Assembly: GCA_013368445.1 (NCBI GenBank)
Contig: JAACJO010000003.1
Span: 310,001-374,000, forward strand
Source of the DNA: Leucocoprinus leucothites
Lineage: Eukaryota; Basidiomycota; Agaricomycetes; Agaricales; Agaricaceae
Reading direction: 5' to 3'
Length of the DNA stretch: 64,000 nt
Shown here in pieces: positions 45,281 through 56,376 of this stretch (positions within the stretch are counted from its first letter, which is position 1; each line of letters starts with the position of its first letter). The notes below the pieces were generated by a model. The model was not told the origin of the DNA and made no database searches. It was given only the letters and a program-made list of their open reading frames with translations. Made by a program: the position numbers and the translations under genes.

Positions 45281-46947
45281 AAAACCAGAATCATGCAACA
45301 TCTCATTCCAAACACCACCCCAGAACTGTACACCTACCAATCCAACACACCCCTAGTACCCCTTCGCAAATCAGACATCATGTCTAACTCCAGTCCTTTA
45401 TCTCCACGCCCCCCAACATACACCTTACCTGGAATAGGAACGAGCTATGTCGCTGCCCCTCCAGTCACAACCATCACTCAGTCCTCTTCCTCAATTTTGG
45501 AAGATTCCCCACCAGAAGAAACCTACACCGACCCCACTAGAGCCATTCAAACCTTCCAACTCTACAACGCCCCCTTCACTGAAGCTAGGGCCACTCTCCA
45601 CAAAGATTCACTCAATGCTGTTCAATTCGACCTATTCAGGGAGGACTAGACTACTCTCCTATTTCTTAAACACACATTGCTCCACCACTCGCATTCCTTC
45701 AAGTGTCATGTTAGTTCACTTTGCTGAACTGTCAAATCGCCTGTCATTAGGAAAATCATGTCAGCAGCTGAACAAGCCCTTCATGCTTTCCCAAAGACTC
45801 CAGATCCAAGTGAGCCTAGCGAGACTCGACAAGGATCTGAACTTCCTACTCTCCAGTACCCAGATGGACCCAATGATGGAACCAATGGAATTCCTGCTGA
45901 ACTTCCTAATGTGGCTCGACTTGATGCCTCTCAGGGAATGGAACAGACTGGAACAAATGATCATAGATTACAATTGCCACAAATGGAACCTGACTTGATT
46001 CCCACCCCCGAAAGTACTACACCGAGAGAATTCTGCACAATCTGTAGGGTCTATGGTCATTATGTGGACCAATGCGAATGTTACACCTGCCACTACTGCC
46101 AACATTCTACCCCCAGACACCTCAGAAGATATTGCTTCCTCAACAAACACTGAGCATGTACCACCCGAGAATTCGCACAGGTCTTACAAGGACAAGCCAT
46201 TGCAAAGTTCCCACAATTACACCTCTTTCCCCTCACCTCATTCATCAGCAGAGTCTCTGATTGAGAACAACAATGGCTCAAACCTATCCTTACCTGCAAA
46301 CATCCATCCCAAGTATTTAGACCTGGAGACCTCCCCTTACCTTCTTCCCAAACCACTTCAGCTCAAGAAACCCATCCAGTCCAACCTGTTCAACACCAAT
46401 GACAAAGGAAAAATGAAGTCTTCCTCTGCATGGGACTCAACTCAACAGATGCAAGTAGAACACAAGTTCTACTGCCACAATTTTCCAGCTCGCCCGACTC
46501 CTGACACCAGACATACGCATTACCAAATGCCTTGCTGTTGACCTCATACCCAATGCCACCTCAGACCTTGACAAGTCTCAGATGGAGGTTATGATCATAG
46601 GGATGCTTATGGAGAAGAGTATGATGACCCCTATGACGACGTTGCAATTGCCAACATCACAGGAGAGCCCTATGGAGATTACTGAGCCCGATTTGGATAA
46701 GGACATTGATGAGGACATCAAGTCCTACAAAAGGGATGATGTTATAAACATCAACTTGATTGATGCCTACTGTGACTTAATCATCTTAGATGCTGACACA
46801 GCCACATGGTCCGAAGCTGCAGTTCTTGATTGGGAAGAGTATGTTGGAAAGTTTGATGTGGAAGAAGAACAATTCAATGTCGACTGGGACAAGTATAATT
46901 GGATGGACATTATTAGGAGAATCAGAAGGAACAGTTTTGCTGTTTGA
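45281..46947 (+). pseudogene. 3' extension ORF of element D, ending inside the 3' LTR
   Basis: The pol frame continues after the TGA at 45278-45280: KTRIMQHLIPNTTPELYTYQ and a Ser/Pro/Thr-rich stretch to 45649, then, past a TAG and a TGA, MSAAEQALHAFPKTPDPSEP (45758) to 46153, all in the same frame. It contains CTICRVYGHYVDQC (CX2CX4HX4C zinc knuckle) and CHYCQHSTPRHLRRYC (CX2CX6HX4C) near 46035-46140. After frameshifts, an acidic Tyr/Asp-rich segment (GEEYDDPYDDVAIANITGEP) leads into PDLDKDIDEDIKSYKRDDV, then crosses the LTR boundary at 46740 and ends RRIRRNSFAV at 46947. No signal peptide or membrane segment is visible, so an envelope protein is unlikely. Function unknown; RNA binding is plausible from the knuckles. 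Confidence 0.7.
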
Positions 46948-47436
46948 TTGTTATGGACTAATGGAATTGATAAACAGACAATGATGGTTTTATGGACATC
47001 GCATTTGGAATGGAACTATTCGATATCTAACTATGATAGCTGTTACATCAGCAGACAGATACATATTTATCAGAATTGTGATAGTGATCCTGGACTTGTA
47101 GTTGTAGTTTCATAGCTTGATATTGTTTCACTTAGTTAGTATTTAAAGACTTCATATTTGGAAGATTAAACACAAGTTTAATCTTTCCTTTGTTTCCCAG
47201 ACTACTTGTGTTTACTTGCCCTGCCTTGAATTCACTTGTATCATTGTTGTTGTCTCGAACGTTGCACTACCTTAGACTTACCTCAAGTCTTCTTGGCCTT
47301 CTCTTACTGAGCTTTTGAGAATACTCAAGCTTATTAATTGAAGTAGGTTAAAGACCAGTTAGCCACTGTCTTATGTAACCCAATCATGTGTTGTGACACA
47401 TGATGCTACTAGGTGCTCTGACTGTAAATCTTAACA
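46740..47436 (+). repeat. 3' LTR of element D
   Basis: 697 bases, identical in length to the 5' LTR. Its first 208 bases encode the C-terminus of the element's last ORF, which enters from the internal region without a stop. Right flank is TTGCC. Confidence 0.95.
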
Positions 47437-47547
47437 TTGCCTAGGATGATTTGAAATTGTTGGATATGACAAAGGGTTTCTTGTCTGTTCTTCCTAGCTG
47501 CTGCCTGGGAGAGCAGGTCAGTAGTGATGTTGTTGACAATACTTCTG

Positions 47548-47819
47548 CACTAGGCCTGAAATTACATAAGTACTAGTATTTATGCAATATATATAGAAGA
47601 TGTACTGTAAACAAAATTTACATACATACTAGTTTTTGTATAATATGTATTTAAACTATATTCAATATATATCTATAAAATGCATGGTTTGTAAATTATA
47701 TTGTAAACTGGATTGAATAGATTTTATATATAATTCAGTATATATGTAAATTTTGTTTACAGTACATCTTCTATATATATTGCATAAATACTAGTATTTA
47801 TGTAATTTCAGGCCTAGTG
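47548..47819. mobile_element. CACTA-type MITE, 272 bp
   Basis: Ends are inverted repeats of about 78 bases with one mismatch, starting CACTAGGCCTGAAATTACAT. A 3-bp duplication CTG lies at 47545-47547 and 47820-47822. The CACTA terminus and 3-bp TSD are hallmarks of the CMC (En/Spm) superfamily. The centre is AT-rich and non-coding, so it must have moved with a transposase supplied elsewhere. Removing it and one CTG restores the minus-strand frame of the G 3' ORF. Confidence 0.88.
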
Positions 47820-47822
47820 CTG

Positions 47823-48060
47823 ATACAGTTGGATATGGCTTGGATGGAGACAAACATTTCCCTCATGTGTATTAGGGTGTTCATAGTGGTGTGGAGACTA
47901 TTGGAGAATAGGTTAATGTTGTGGGCAGTGATAAGGGTTGCAAAAGGTTCAAAGGCTGGGTAGGGAGTGAGAGCTCTCTAAGGGGTCATGGTATTTGTAT
48001 TTGTTGGTAGTGATGTTTGATGTCCAGAGTTGTCTTTTACCCCCCCTTTTTTTATAGGTT
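47823..48060 (-). pseudogene. 3' ORF extension of element G copy 2
   Basis: After the chromodomain the same frame continues KPIKKGGVKDNSGHQ, then past a TAG to ALTPYPAFEPFATLITAHNI and HTTMNTLIHMREMFVSIQA, then (across the MITE) SIVNNITTDLLSQAAARKN, and, across element D, to about 38600. It forms roughly 170 residues, predicted helical. No zinc knuckle is seen, unlike the extension of element D. Not recognised. Confidence 0.6.
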
Positions 48061-50500
48061 TTTCTCCTGGAAACCTTGTGTCAAATTCTTTGATGGCTTC
48101 TCTGGCATTGTCCAAGTTGGTTATTGGTTCCTATGAGTCCTCTTCATCCCCAAACCCTTTCAAGTGGACAAGGTATTGAATTTCTTGGCCTTGTTTCTGC
48201 CAACCTCTGACTTATTCAATTTCATTGGAATGATTCAATCTTCTGATTAATCCTTTCTGTTTGGCCATCTGACTGTGGGTGGTATGCTGTGGACATGTGT
48301 CACTGTGTTTCTATGGCTTTGTATACTGTAGGTATTTGATGAACTTTGATGCAAATTGTGGACCTCTGTTGCTGACTACCCTTTTTGGAACTCCATGGAT
48401 TTTCCAGATCTCATCTCAATAGAGCATTTCCAGGTCTTGTAATGTCAGGTTTGTTGTGGTGGGTATTAGGCAGATTATCTTGGCAAATCTGTCCACTACT
48501 ACTACAATGGCATCTTTTTCCTAGGAGCTTGGTAATAATCCAATCATATTGATTGTGATGTCTGTCTAGGGTCCATCCACTGTGGATAAAGGGTGCAATG
48601 GGACTTTCCAACCTTGTCAGTTGATCTTGTTTTATTGATAGGTGTCGCATCCTTTGATGAATTGTTTGACCTGTTTTGCCATTCCTGGCCACCAATATGT
48701 CCTTTTGAGGAGTTCTAGCATTCAGCATTGTCTCAGATGTCCCATGTCTGGAGGGTTGTGGTGTTCTTGGAGCACTTGTTCTCAAATACTTGTGGATTTT
48801 GGTAGGTAGATGTGCCCTTGTCAGAATACAATCCTATCATTCTCCCAAAATAGATCCTTGTTCTCTTGTAGGCCTTTGACTACTTCTGTTTCCCACTGCC
48901 TTTTTTTCCTTATTCTTTCCAGTAGTTCTTCATTTCCATATGCTTCTATCATGGAGATTTGGATTATAATTGCTTCCAAAGGGGTTGTTCTTCCAATTGC
49001 TTGGTGAGTTGTCAAATGAATAGTTGTTCCTTGAGGAGTATTGCATTGTTGTTGTCTCAGGACATGTTGACTGTCATCTTCCTGGATAGTATGTCTGCTT
49101 TTGTATTTGCATTTCCAGGTATATGGTTGAGTACAAAGTTGTAGTCCTGTTTGAGGTGCCACTGAGCTTGTCTGCTATTGAGTTTGCACATTTCCCTGAG
49201 GTATTTCAGGTTTTTGTGGTCTGTCCAAATTTTGAACCTTTCACAAGCATCTAGAAGGTAGTGGCAACATTTCTCCACTGCTTCAATAATTGTGAGTAGT
49301 TTCTTGTCATAAATTTGGTAATTGTGTTCTGCCTTGTTCATGGTTCTCAAAAGGAAAGCAATGGGGTGCCATTTTCCTTCCTGTTCTTGCAACAGTACTC
49401 CTCCTATTCCTACTCATGACACATTCACTTCTACTCTGAATTGTCCTTCTGTTCTTGGTAGTGCCAGGACTGGTTTTTCCATTATATGTTTCTTGAGTGT
49501 GTCAAATACTTTCTGCTCTTCCTCTCCCCATTTCCATAGATTGCTTCCCTTGAGTTTGTTGAGTGGAGCAGCTATGTTGCTGTAATCCTTGAATAACTGT
49601 CTGTAGAAATTGGTGAATGCTAGGAATCTTTCCACATTGTGGTGTGACTTTGGGTTATCCCAGTCTCGGATTATAGTGATTTTTTTGTTTTCCATCATAA
49701 CCTTTCCTCCCCTAACCCATACTCCCAAAATGGGTATTTCTTCTACATTGAACATGCACTTGGACCATTTAAAGTATAAGCCATGTTTTTCTGCTACTGT
49801 CAGGAATTATATGGTCCTTTCTTTGAGTTCTTCCATGTTTCTGGCTGGTATGATGAAATTGTCCATATAATTTGCTAGGTATCCTTCCCTTAACAGATCC
49901 CTGAAGATGCTGTTCATCATTTGTTGGAATGTTCCTGGGGAGTTACTCATTCTGAACATGACTGTAGGTTCAAATAGTCCCTTACTTGTGAGGAATGCTG
50001 CTTCTATTCATCTCCTTCCTTGATTTGAACATTGTTGTAGCCCTAAATGATGTTAAGTTTGTTGAAGTATTTGGCATTCTTGAGCTTGTCAATGATGTCA
50101 TTGATCAGAGGAAGTGGTGCTTTGTCTTTTATGGTGTATTTGTTCAGCCTTTGATAGTCTTGTACCAGTCATTCAGAGCTGTCTTTCTTGGGAATGAAGA
50201 AGCAAGGTGCTGCATATGGGGATTTGTATGGTCATATGTGTTCTGAATCAAGGTTTTCCTTCAAGAACTTTTCCAGTTCTTCCTCTTCCTTGATGGTCAT
50301 TGAGTATACTTTAGCAGGTAGTTCTGATGGTGCATCTGATGTGAGGTTGATTTTGTGGTCCCATTCTGATTTCTTGGGGAGTTTCTGAAAATTTTGCTTG
50401 TTGAAGAGATATATGAATTGCTGGATGTATGGTGGTAAGTCTTCTTTATTTGTGGGGTCTGGTTCATCTTCCTCTGTCTTTGGGAGATGGTTTGTGCCTG
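48061..50500 (-). pseudogene. pol of element G copy 2 (RT-RH-IN-chromodomain)
   Basis: From 50500 down: RT N-terminus (SEWDHKINLTSDAPSELPAK, near 50300-50390; FFIPKKDSS; LVQDYQRLNKYT), palm with YMDNFIIPAR near 49860, thumb/connection (ILGVWVRGG, NFYRQLFKDYSNIAAPLNKL), RNase H (49057-49400; KIWTDHKNLKYL, NTKADILSRK), integrase zinc region (WWPGMAKQVKQFIKGC near 48640-48700), core (VVVVDRFAKI near 48490; GVPKRVVSNRGPQF) and chromodomain (YLVHLKGFGDEEDS, EPITNLDNAREAIKEF, about 48085-48200). The catalytic YMDD is YMDN, a GAT-to-AAT change at a former CpG. Numerous stops and frameshifts. Confidence 0.88.
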
Positions 50501-51037
50501 TGTCAAGATTTGTGAAATACCAGTGCTTACTAAGCACATGAAAGTTATGGAGAGGTCAGTTGTTGGCTTCAGCATATGTGCTGCACTCTTCTGATATCAC
50601 ATCAACTGATTTGGTCTATGAGGAAGATGACAGGCAGTGCAAATTGGAATTCAACACTGAAGGAATAACAGACAGAGAATTCAGAGTGGAATCTTAGTCA
50701 ATATTCAGAATGGGTAATACATGAGCTAGTAGTGACATATTTAGAAATTGGACAAATAATATGTAAATATCACAAAACTCACAATGCAATGATAAACAAA
50801 TAAACAGATAAATGAAAAGTAAATAGACAATGACAAATGCAATGCAACAGAGAATGACAAACATAAATGGAATGGCGGAAATGAATATGAGTGCAAATGA
50901 AAGGAGGATAGAATGATGAGCAGAGACAGGCTGTGAAATATTTATAGAAATGATAGATAATGAAAAATTGCAGGAATCGGAAATCAAAAAAATAGTCAGA
51001 GATCAAATCAGAGAGGTTGCAATCGCAGATCGTGACA
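50501..51037 (-). repeat. solo LTR, family B
   Basis: 537 bases, TGTCAAGATT to ATCGTGACA on the plus strand. TSD GCCTG (50496-50500) and GCTTG (51038-51042), one C/T difference. Inserted between protease and RT of G copy 2; copy 1 shows the undisturbed target GTGCTTGTCTG near 35936. Confidence 0.92.
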
Positions 51038-51162
51038 GCTTGTCTGTATCTTAGTCATTGTATATCCATCCTGGTATACTATGCAATTGTTAGGATATCT
51101 AGTAAATCATATGACCCTTTCTTGCTAATCTATTTCTGGGTTGTACTTCATCAGCTGATCAT

Positions 51163-52457
51163 TGTGATGTGAAAACCAAAAATAAACAATAAATACTAAT
51201 ATTTTCGCAATTTCACACTTAGCATTATAAAAGAATAATACTATACCTAAGAGCCCTATAGCACATTATAGCACATTAGCAGTGTAGCTACAAAGCTACT
51301 TACTAAGAAGTAATATGGTCAACCAATATGGCAGGCAAGACTGGTAATCTAATACAGCTGTCTACTGTTATGAACCATTCCAGAGATTCAAACCCTTAAC
51401 TTCAAGACAATACCATCACAGATTTACCACTTTTGGACTTGAGGGAAACCTCTGCACCAAGAACAATCTGAATGATCTAAAAATATGGTCTAGGGTCTAG
51501 AACTGGATCAGAAAGATCAATGGACCAATTAACAGACAATGATCTATGCTTTCCACATGTACAAGACAAGGACATAGCTACCCTACTGCTTAGCTATGTC
51601 ACTTCTGCTCTGCTCAGTCATCCAACTGTACTAGCCAAGTAAACCAATGGTCACATTGACATGGCAGAGGTCCTTGGATAAAGAAACTCACATGGTAGCT
51701 ACTCTACTACCTATGCAACAACCTAGTAATCAAACAGACCTACTGGTTGGCATCACATCATAAAAGTATACCCAGCTGGATCCAGGACAATTCTGTCACT
51801 TTCTATTAGTCAATTTTGAGTCATATCTATTTCTTTCTAGAATATTTTGTTTATTTTTGTATCTCTCAATTAATATATAAAGGGCCCAACAGCATGCAGA
51901 CAGGCAAGGAATCCTATGCCTCCATAGTGCTATAGGGTGTGCAGACCATAAACTAAGCATTTTCAAGTGAATAAGTGATCAACCTTCTAAGAGAACTCTA
52001 GCAGAAAAGACTTCTACTAGTTATTCTAAGAAATATTCTAAGATATTTCAAGTTCAATCTAGCATCACAGTGAAGTAGCTACCAAGCTAAAAAGGCTTGT
52101 AGTTAAAGCATATTGACTGCACCGGTGCCAGTGTGTGACTGAGTGGGTGATTATAGACAGGGTCCAGTTAACCTTAGAGAGAAACAGAAGCATCTTCAGG
52201 ATAAAAGATCTTAGTTATAGAAGTTATCTAATTGTTGCAAACTGTGCACTTAGTCAGGATCCTAGTATAGTTTTAGAGCATTTCACAAAGTAACCAGTAC
52301 AGCATTCTGTTTTATCACATTATGTATTATTCAGCAGTAGCTGCCTAATTTCTTATCTATTTCTCATACTTCCCCTTGAATTCATTTGAGGTTACATTCT
52401 AGCTACCTAGTGAGTACTCTACTTGGCATTATATCCATATGTCAACAAGCCTCTACA
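51163..52457 (+). repeat. solo LTR-like repeat, family C
   Basis: 1295 bases, TGTGATGTG to CCTCTACA, about the same as 30330-31669 but with nearly all CpGs lost. Flanks TCAT and TTGT fit a 4-bp duplication with two transitions when compared with the intact target in G copy 1 near 36052. Inserted in the protease region. Confidence 0.8.
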
Positions 52458-52801
52458 TTGTATCTGAGGAAGATGTCATATGAGTTGAGTTGTGTTACTA
52501 CTGTCTGTATCTGTTCTGTATGGCCATTGGTGTCCATTTGAAGTGTGACATAGTCTGTGATGTGTCCTTGTGTGTTCCTTGTTCCATCTGCATTGAAGAC
52601 TTCAATTGGTTCTGCTGGCTTGTTCATCTGGAGGTTCTCCATCTCAATGATTTCTTTGGTGATGCTTGTTAATTGACATCCTGAATCTACAAGGGCAGTG
52701 ATTCTTTGTAGTCCTTGAGGTGTTTTGATTGTTGGTTGGATTATAATTTCTCACACTTTGCTCTGTCTTTGGAAAATGACATCATTATTATGGGATGGGG
52801 C
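52458..52801 (-). pseudogene. protease of element G copy 2
   Basis: Minus-strand frame reads ALVDSGCQLTSITKEIIEME (catalytic DSG, near 52680-52700), then NLQMNKPAEPIEVFNADGT and GHITDYVTLQMDTNG to VTQLNSYDIFLRYN. The rest of the domain lies beyond the LTR-C insert, at 51038-51162. Confidence 0.75.
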
Positions 52802-53122
52802 TTAGATACATAGGCTCATTGGTTTGCACTCACTCTGAGCCTTCAACAAAATCCTCCTTTTCCTCACTCTCCTTATCTTCCATGCTTCTGACTTTAACCC
52901 TCTTGGTGTTGCATTTGTTAGCCATGTGCCTAAAACATCCACAAGTGAAACACTTGGGTTTCTTGGAGTTATGGCAATTCTTGGCAATGTGTCCTAATTT
53001 GTCACATGCATAGCATATGAGGGTTTTTCTTCCTTCTATCCTTCCTATCTCTATGGGTTGGCTACTACCTCCATAGGTGATTCCTGATTCTGTATAAGTG
53101 TCTTGGGAGATTTCTGCAGATT

Positions 53123-54385
53123 TGTTAAGATTTACAGTCAGAGTGCCTAGTAACATCATATGTCACAACATGTGATTGGGTTATGTAAGACAGCAGCTAA
53201 CTGGTCTTTAACCTACTTCAATTAATGAGCTTGAGTATTCTCAAAAGCCCAGTAAGAGAAGGCCAAGAAGACTTAAGATAAGTCTAAGGTAGCATAAGGT
53301 TTGAGACAACAACAATGTTACAAGTGGATTCAAGGCAGGGTGAGTAAACATAAGTAATTCCAGGAAACAAAGGAAAGATTAAATGCAAGTTTAATCTTCC
53401 TAATATAAAGTTCTTAAATACTAGATAACTAAAACAACATCAGACTATAAAACTACAACTACAAGTCTGATATCACAATCATGATACTTGTCACGATCTG
53501 CAATCGCGACCTCTCTGATTTGATCTCCGACTATTTTTTCGATTTCCAATTCCTGTGATTTTTCATTATCTATCATTTCTATAAATATTTTGCAGCCTGT
53601 CTCCGCTCATCATTCTATCCTCCTTTCATTTGTGCTCATATTTGTTTCTGCCATTCCATTTATGTTTGTCGTTCTCTGTCATGTCATGTTTGTCATTGTC
53701 TATTTACTTTTTGTTTATCTGTTTATTCATTTATCGTTGCATTGTGAGCTTCGCGATATTTATGTGTTATTTGTCCAATTTTGCATTATCTTAAATATGT
53801 TGCTACTAGCTCATGTATTATTCATTCTGAATATTGACTAAGATTCCACTCTGAATTCTCTGTCCATTATTCCTTTAGTGTTGAATTCCAATTTGCACTA
53901 CCTGTCATCTTCCTCATAGACCAAATTGGTCAATGTGATATCAGAAGGGCACAGCACATATGCTGAAGCCAACAACCGACCTCTCCATAACTTTTGCGTG
54001 CTTAGTAAGCGCCGGTATTTTGCAACTCTTGACAATACTGATAAATATGATACTGATAAATACAATCTGTCTGCTGATGTAGCAGCTATCATAGTTAGAT
54101 GTCCAATTGTTCTGACCCAAATGTGATGTCCTTAAAACTATTGTTGTCTGTTCATCTTCTCATTAGTCTATTTCAAATCAAACAGCAAAACTGTTTCTCC
54201 TTATCCTTGTAATGACATTCTCCCAATTGTACTCATCCCAGTCAATGTCAAATCTCTCTTCCTCAATGTTGAACTTCCCAACATATTCCTCCCAATCTAA
54301 TAAGGCCACTTTGGACTAGGTGGCTGTGTCAGTGTCTAGAACAATCAAGTCATAATGGGCATCAATCAGATCAACATTTATAACA
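53123..54385 (-). repeat. solo LTR, family D, with an LTR-B inside it
   Basis: TGTTAAGATTT to TTTATAACA. Flanks AGATT (53118-53122) and TGATT (54386-54390) match at four of five positions; G copy 1 shows the undisturbed site near 37365. About 712 bases are LTR-D; 546 plus 5 are the nested LTR-B. Almost all CpGs are lost compared with 26958-27655. The 68-codon ORF remains recognisable near 54170-54385. Confidence 0.88.
53489..54034 (+). repeat. solo LTR, family B, nested in LTR-D
   Basis: 546 bases, TGTCACGATC to CTCTTGACA, with a perfect 5-bp TSD ATACT (53484-53488 and 54035-54039). It retains CpGs (CACGATCTGCAATCGCGACC), so it is much younger than its host LTR. Confidence 0.95.
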
Positions 54386-55291
54386 TGATTCATATCCTTG
54401 TCTGACAGAAAGAATAGCTTTCTTCCACTCTTCATAGGTGGTTGGGATGTTATCAGAAGGGTAGCCAAGTATGGCTTTGATCATGTCATGGCATGTGTTT
54501 CTCTTGAGGAGGAATTTGGCATGGGCATCATTGACTTGGGCTTGGGTCTTGAGGGTTTTGAATTTAATAAAAAAGTCAGCAGTGTACTTCTTTCCTTGCT
54601 TGAATGACTTGATAATCCATTTAGCATTTGACTGTAGGGTATCATTGCTGAACAATTTCTTGAAATTGGTTTCCCATCTTTTCCAATCTATGGTGTCATC
54701 CTTTTGATTGAGTCTCTCTAGCTCCATTTGTGCAAAGGCACCAGCTGTGTCACCCCTAAGATGAGCAAGTATCATGATAACCTTCTCATCTGCTGATTCA
54801 ATCTTGTTAAACTTGAGGTAGAAGGACATTGCCCTCTACCAATCTGCAAAATTCTTCCTATTTCCATCAAAGTATCCTGGTTCTAGGACTTTTGACTTTG
54901 TGTCAATCACATTGCTGAGTTCTATCTGGCTGTTTTCTTCAACCATTGTTTCTTGTTGTGGTGACTGTGCTCAGCTGATATTGAGTGACTGTAGTTAAGA
55001 CTGGATTTGTTCAAGCTGTTCTTTTATGGGTATTATAACTGGTACACTGTTGCTTTGTTCTGCTGATTCATTTACTGGGCTGGTGCTTTCTTCTTCTGTG
55101 GCAATTTCTTCTTCTTCTGACTTGATTCTTTCTTGGTCCAGGTCAGCTTTGATTTGTTTATCTTCTTGGAGTATGTTGGTTACTGTGTGCCTCTTTGGTA
55201 GTCTGGTTCTGAGCTGGGGGCACTTCTTGGCTAATCTTGGCTTGCCCCCTCTATACTTTGTCACAGAGTGAGTTGATGACACTTTACCAAA

Positions 55292-55559
55292 TGTTATAAC
55301 CTAAGCTAGAACTCAGGCTATGACAAGTGTGTAAAGACTTGAGAGTAATGAGAGAGCAAAGGGAAGAAGAATGAGTTGGTAAAGCATAAGGTTCTACAGT
55401 GTAGCTATAAGGTTTATATATTATAGGGAATGAGTTATAGAGGTCTAAGAATAGAAATAGATGAGTAAGCAAGGAGTCATAGTGACTAAGAGGTGACTAA
55501 GGATGTAATAATGGCTGAGTAATGCTATGTAAGGCTGTGCAACTAGGCTGTGCATAACA
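55292..55559 (-). repeat. 5' LTR of element G copy 2 (family E)
   Basis: 268 bases, TGTTATAACC to TGCATAACA on the plus strand, matching 38283-38547. The gag frame starts about ten bases inside it. Right flank is GATAC. Confidence 0.82.
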
Positions 55560-56376
55560 GATACCACTGAGAGACAATGAGCTACTGTATGCAGGCATGG
55601 GGGTCCCTTGTATGGTATGAACTTCAGATATCACATATAAACAATATTTTTGGTACAAGGATTCTTTGGTGTATAAATCTGGCCATTCTCAAGTAGTCTC
55701 TTGGAATCAGATTCCTGTAGTTTTTCAGCAGTTTTATCCAACTACCTTCCCTTTTTGTACAAATTGATGTGTTTGCTATTTGACCACAAGTTTGCATTTG
55801 TGATAGCATGACTGGAATGACTGTATTGTCTTGTCAGTTGGGTTCTTTGCCTACAGCAATAATAGGCTTCAAGATACAAAGTCTTCTGTAGGTGATAACT
55901 GGTTACTATCTAATGGCATATGCTAATTTGAAGACTTGCTCAACAGTTCGCAATACCTTCTTCACTCTTCAAGATGCAGGACACTGGGTATTGGTAGGTA
56001 CTGCATATTCACTTTTGAGCCAGCCAGCTAGCCACAAAGCTAGATGAACTAACCTGTAATATTGTAAATGTTCTTTAACTGATACAACAATCAGAAGATC
56101 ATCTCCTTATCATGGTAAAATTCATCCCCAAGACAGTTGTTATAGATTCTACTAATAACCAATTCTATATTCCACATTCTATTAGATGAGCATAAATGTT
56201 GAACTACAACTATATAAAAGTCAGGATATTTGGCTAGTGTTTTTATTACAATAGCATATTGCTTTATCTCAATGAGATAAAATAAGTTTAGTATAGAGAC
56301 TTTTTACTTGAGACAAAAGATTATTGTAAATCAATCTATTTATCATGCTCTTTCTTTTGTTAGTTTTGATATCCCC
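55560..56376. other. no gene seen
   Basis: This 800-base stretch between element G and the G-domain remnant is AT-rich, with many stops on both strands. I see no transposon end or gene that I can support. Confidence 0.5.

Larger units (their letters stand above)
38673..47436 (+). mobile_element. complete Ty3/gypsy chromodomain retrotransposon 'D'
   Basis: Two 697-base LTRs and a perfect TSD TTGCC (38668-38672 and 47437-47441) define an 8764-base element inserted into G copy 2. Order: 5' LTR, self-primer site, leader, small upstream ORF, gag, protease, RT, RNase H, integrase, chromodomain, 3' extension ORF running into the 3' LTR. The purine tract AAAAGGGATGA precedes the 3' LTR. The two LTRs differ at roughly fifteen to twenty sites, mostly CpG transitions, so insertion is recent relative to its neighbours. 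Pol has no frameshift from 41681 to 45280, only stops. Confidence 0.95.
52802..55282 (-). pseudogene. gag of element G copy 2, split by a solo LTR
   Basis: The N-terminal part begins just inside the LTR: SSTHSVTKYRGGKPRLAKK at 55280, with a Glu-rich segment to 54995. After a few stops the capsid region follows (54386-54960: SFYLKFNKIESADEKVIM, ILAHLRGDTAGAFAQ). The LTR-D insert at 53123-54385 interrupts it after RQGYES. The final part (52830-53122) has two knuckles, CYACDKLGHIAKNC and CFTCGCFRHMANKC, both CX2CX4HX4C. The initial codon is GTG in both copies, so the true start is uncertain. Confidence 0.85.
47437..55559 (-). mobile_element. Ty3 retrotransposon 'G', copy 2, multiply interrupted
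   Basis: Read from 55559 downwards: LTR-E (55292-55559), gag, protease, RT, RNase H, integrase, chromodomain and a 3' ORF extension, which continues beyond element D at 38548-38672. Nested inserts are solo LTR-D with LTR-B inside it (53123-54385), solo LTR-C (51163-52457), solo LTR-B (50501-51037), a MITE (47548-47819) and element D. Continuity across inserts is shown by TSDs and by comparison with copy 1. CpG is strongly depleted. Confidence 0.88.

Noticed and set aside
45281..46947. 3' ORF of element D as an envelope protein
   Set aside because: No signal peptide, transmembrane segment or cleavage site is seen; the motifs are zinc-knuckle-like.
47548..47819. Large palindrome as a terminator or origin
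   Set aside because: The CACTA terminus with a 3-bp target duplication identifies a transposable element.
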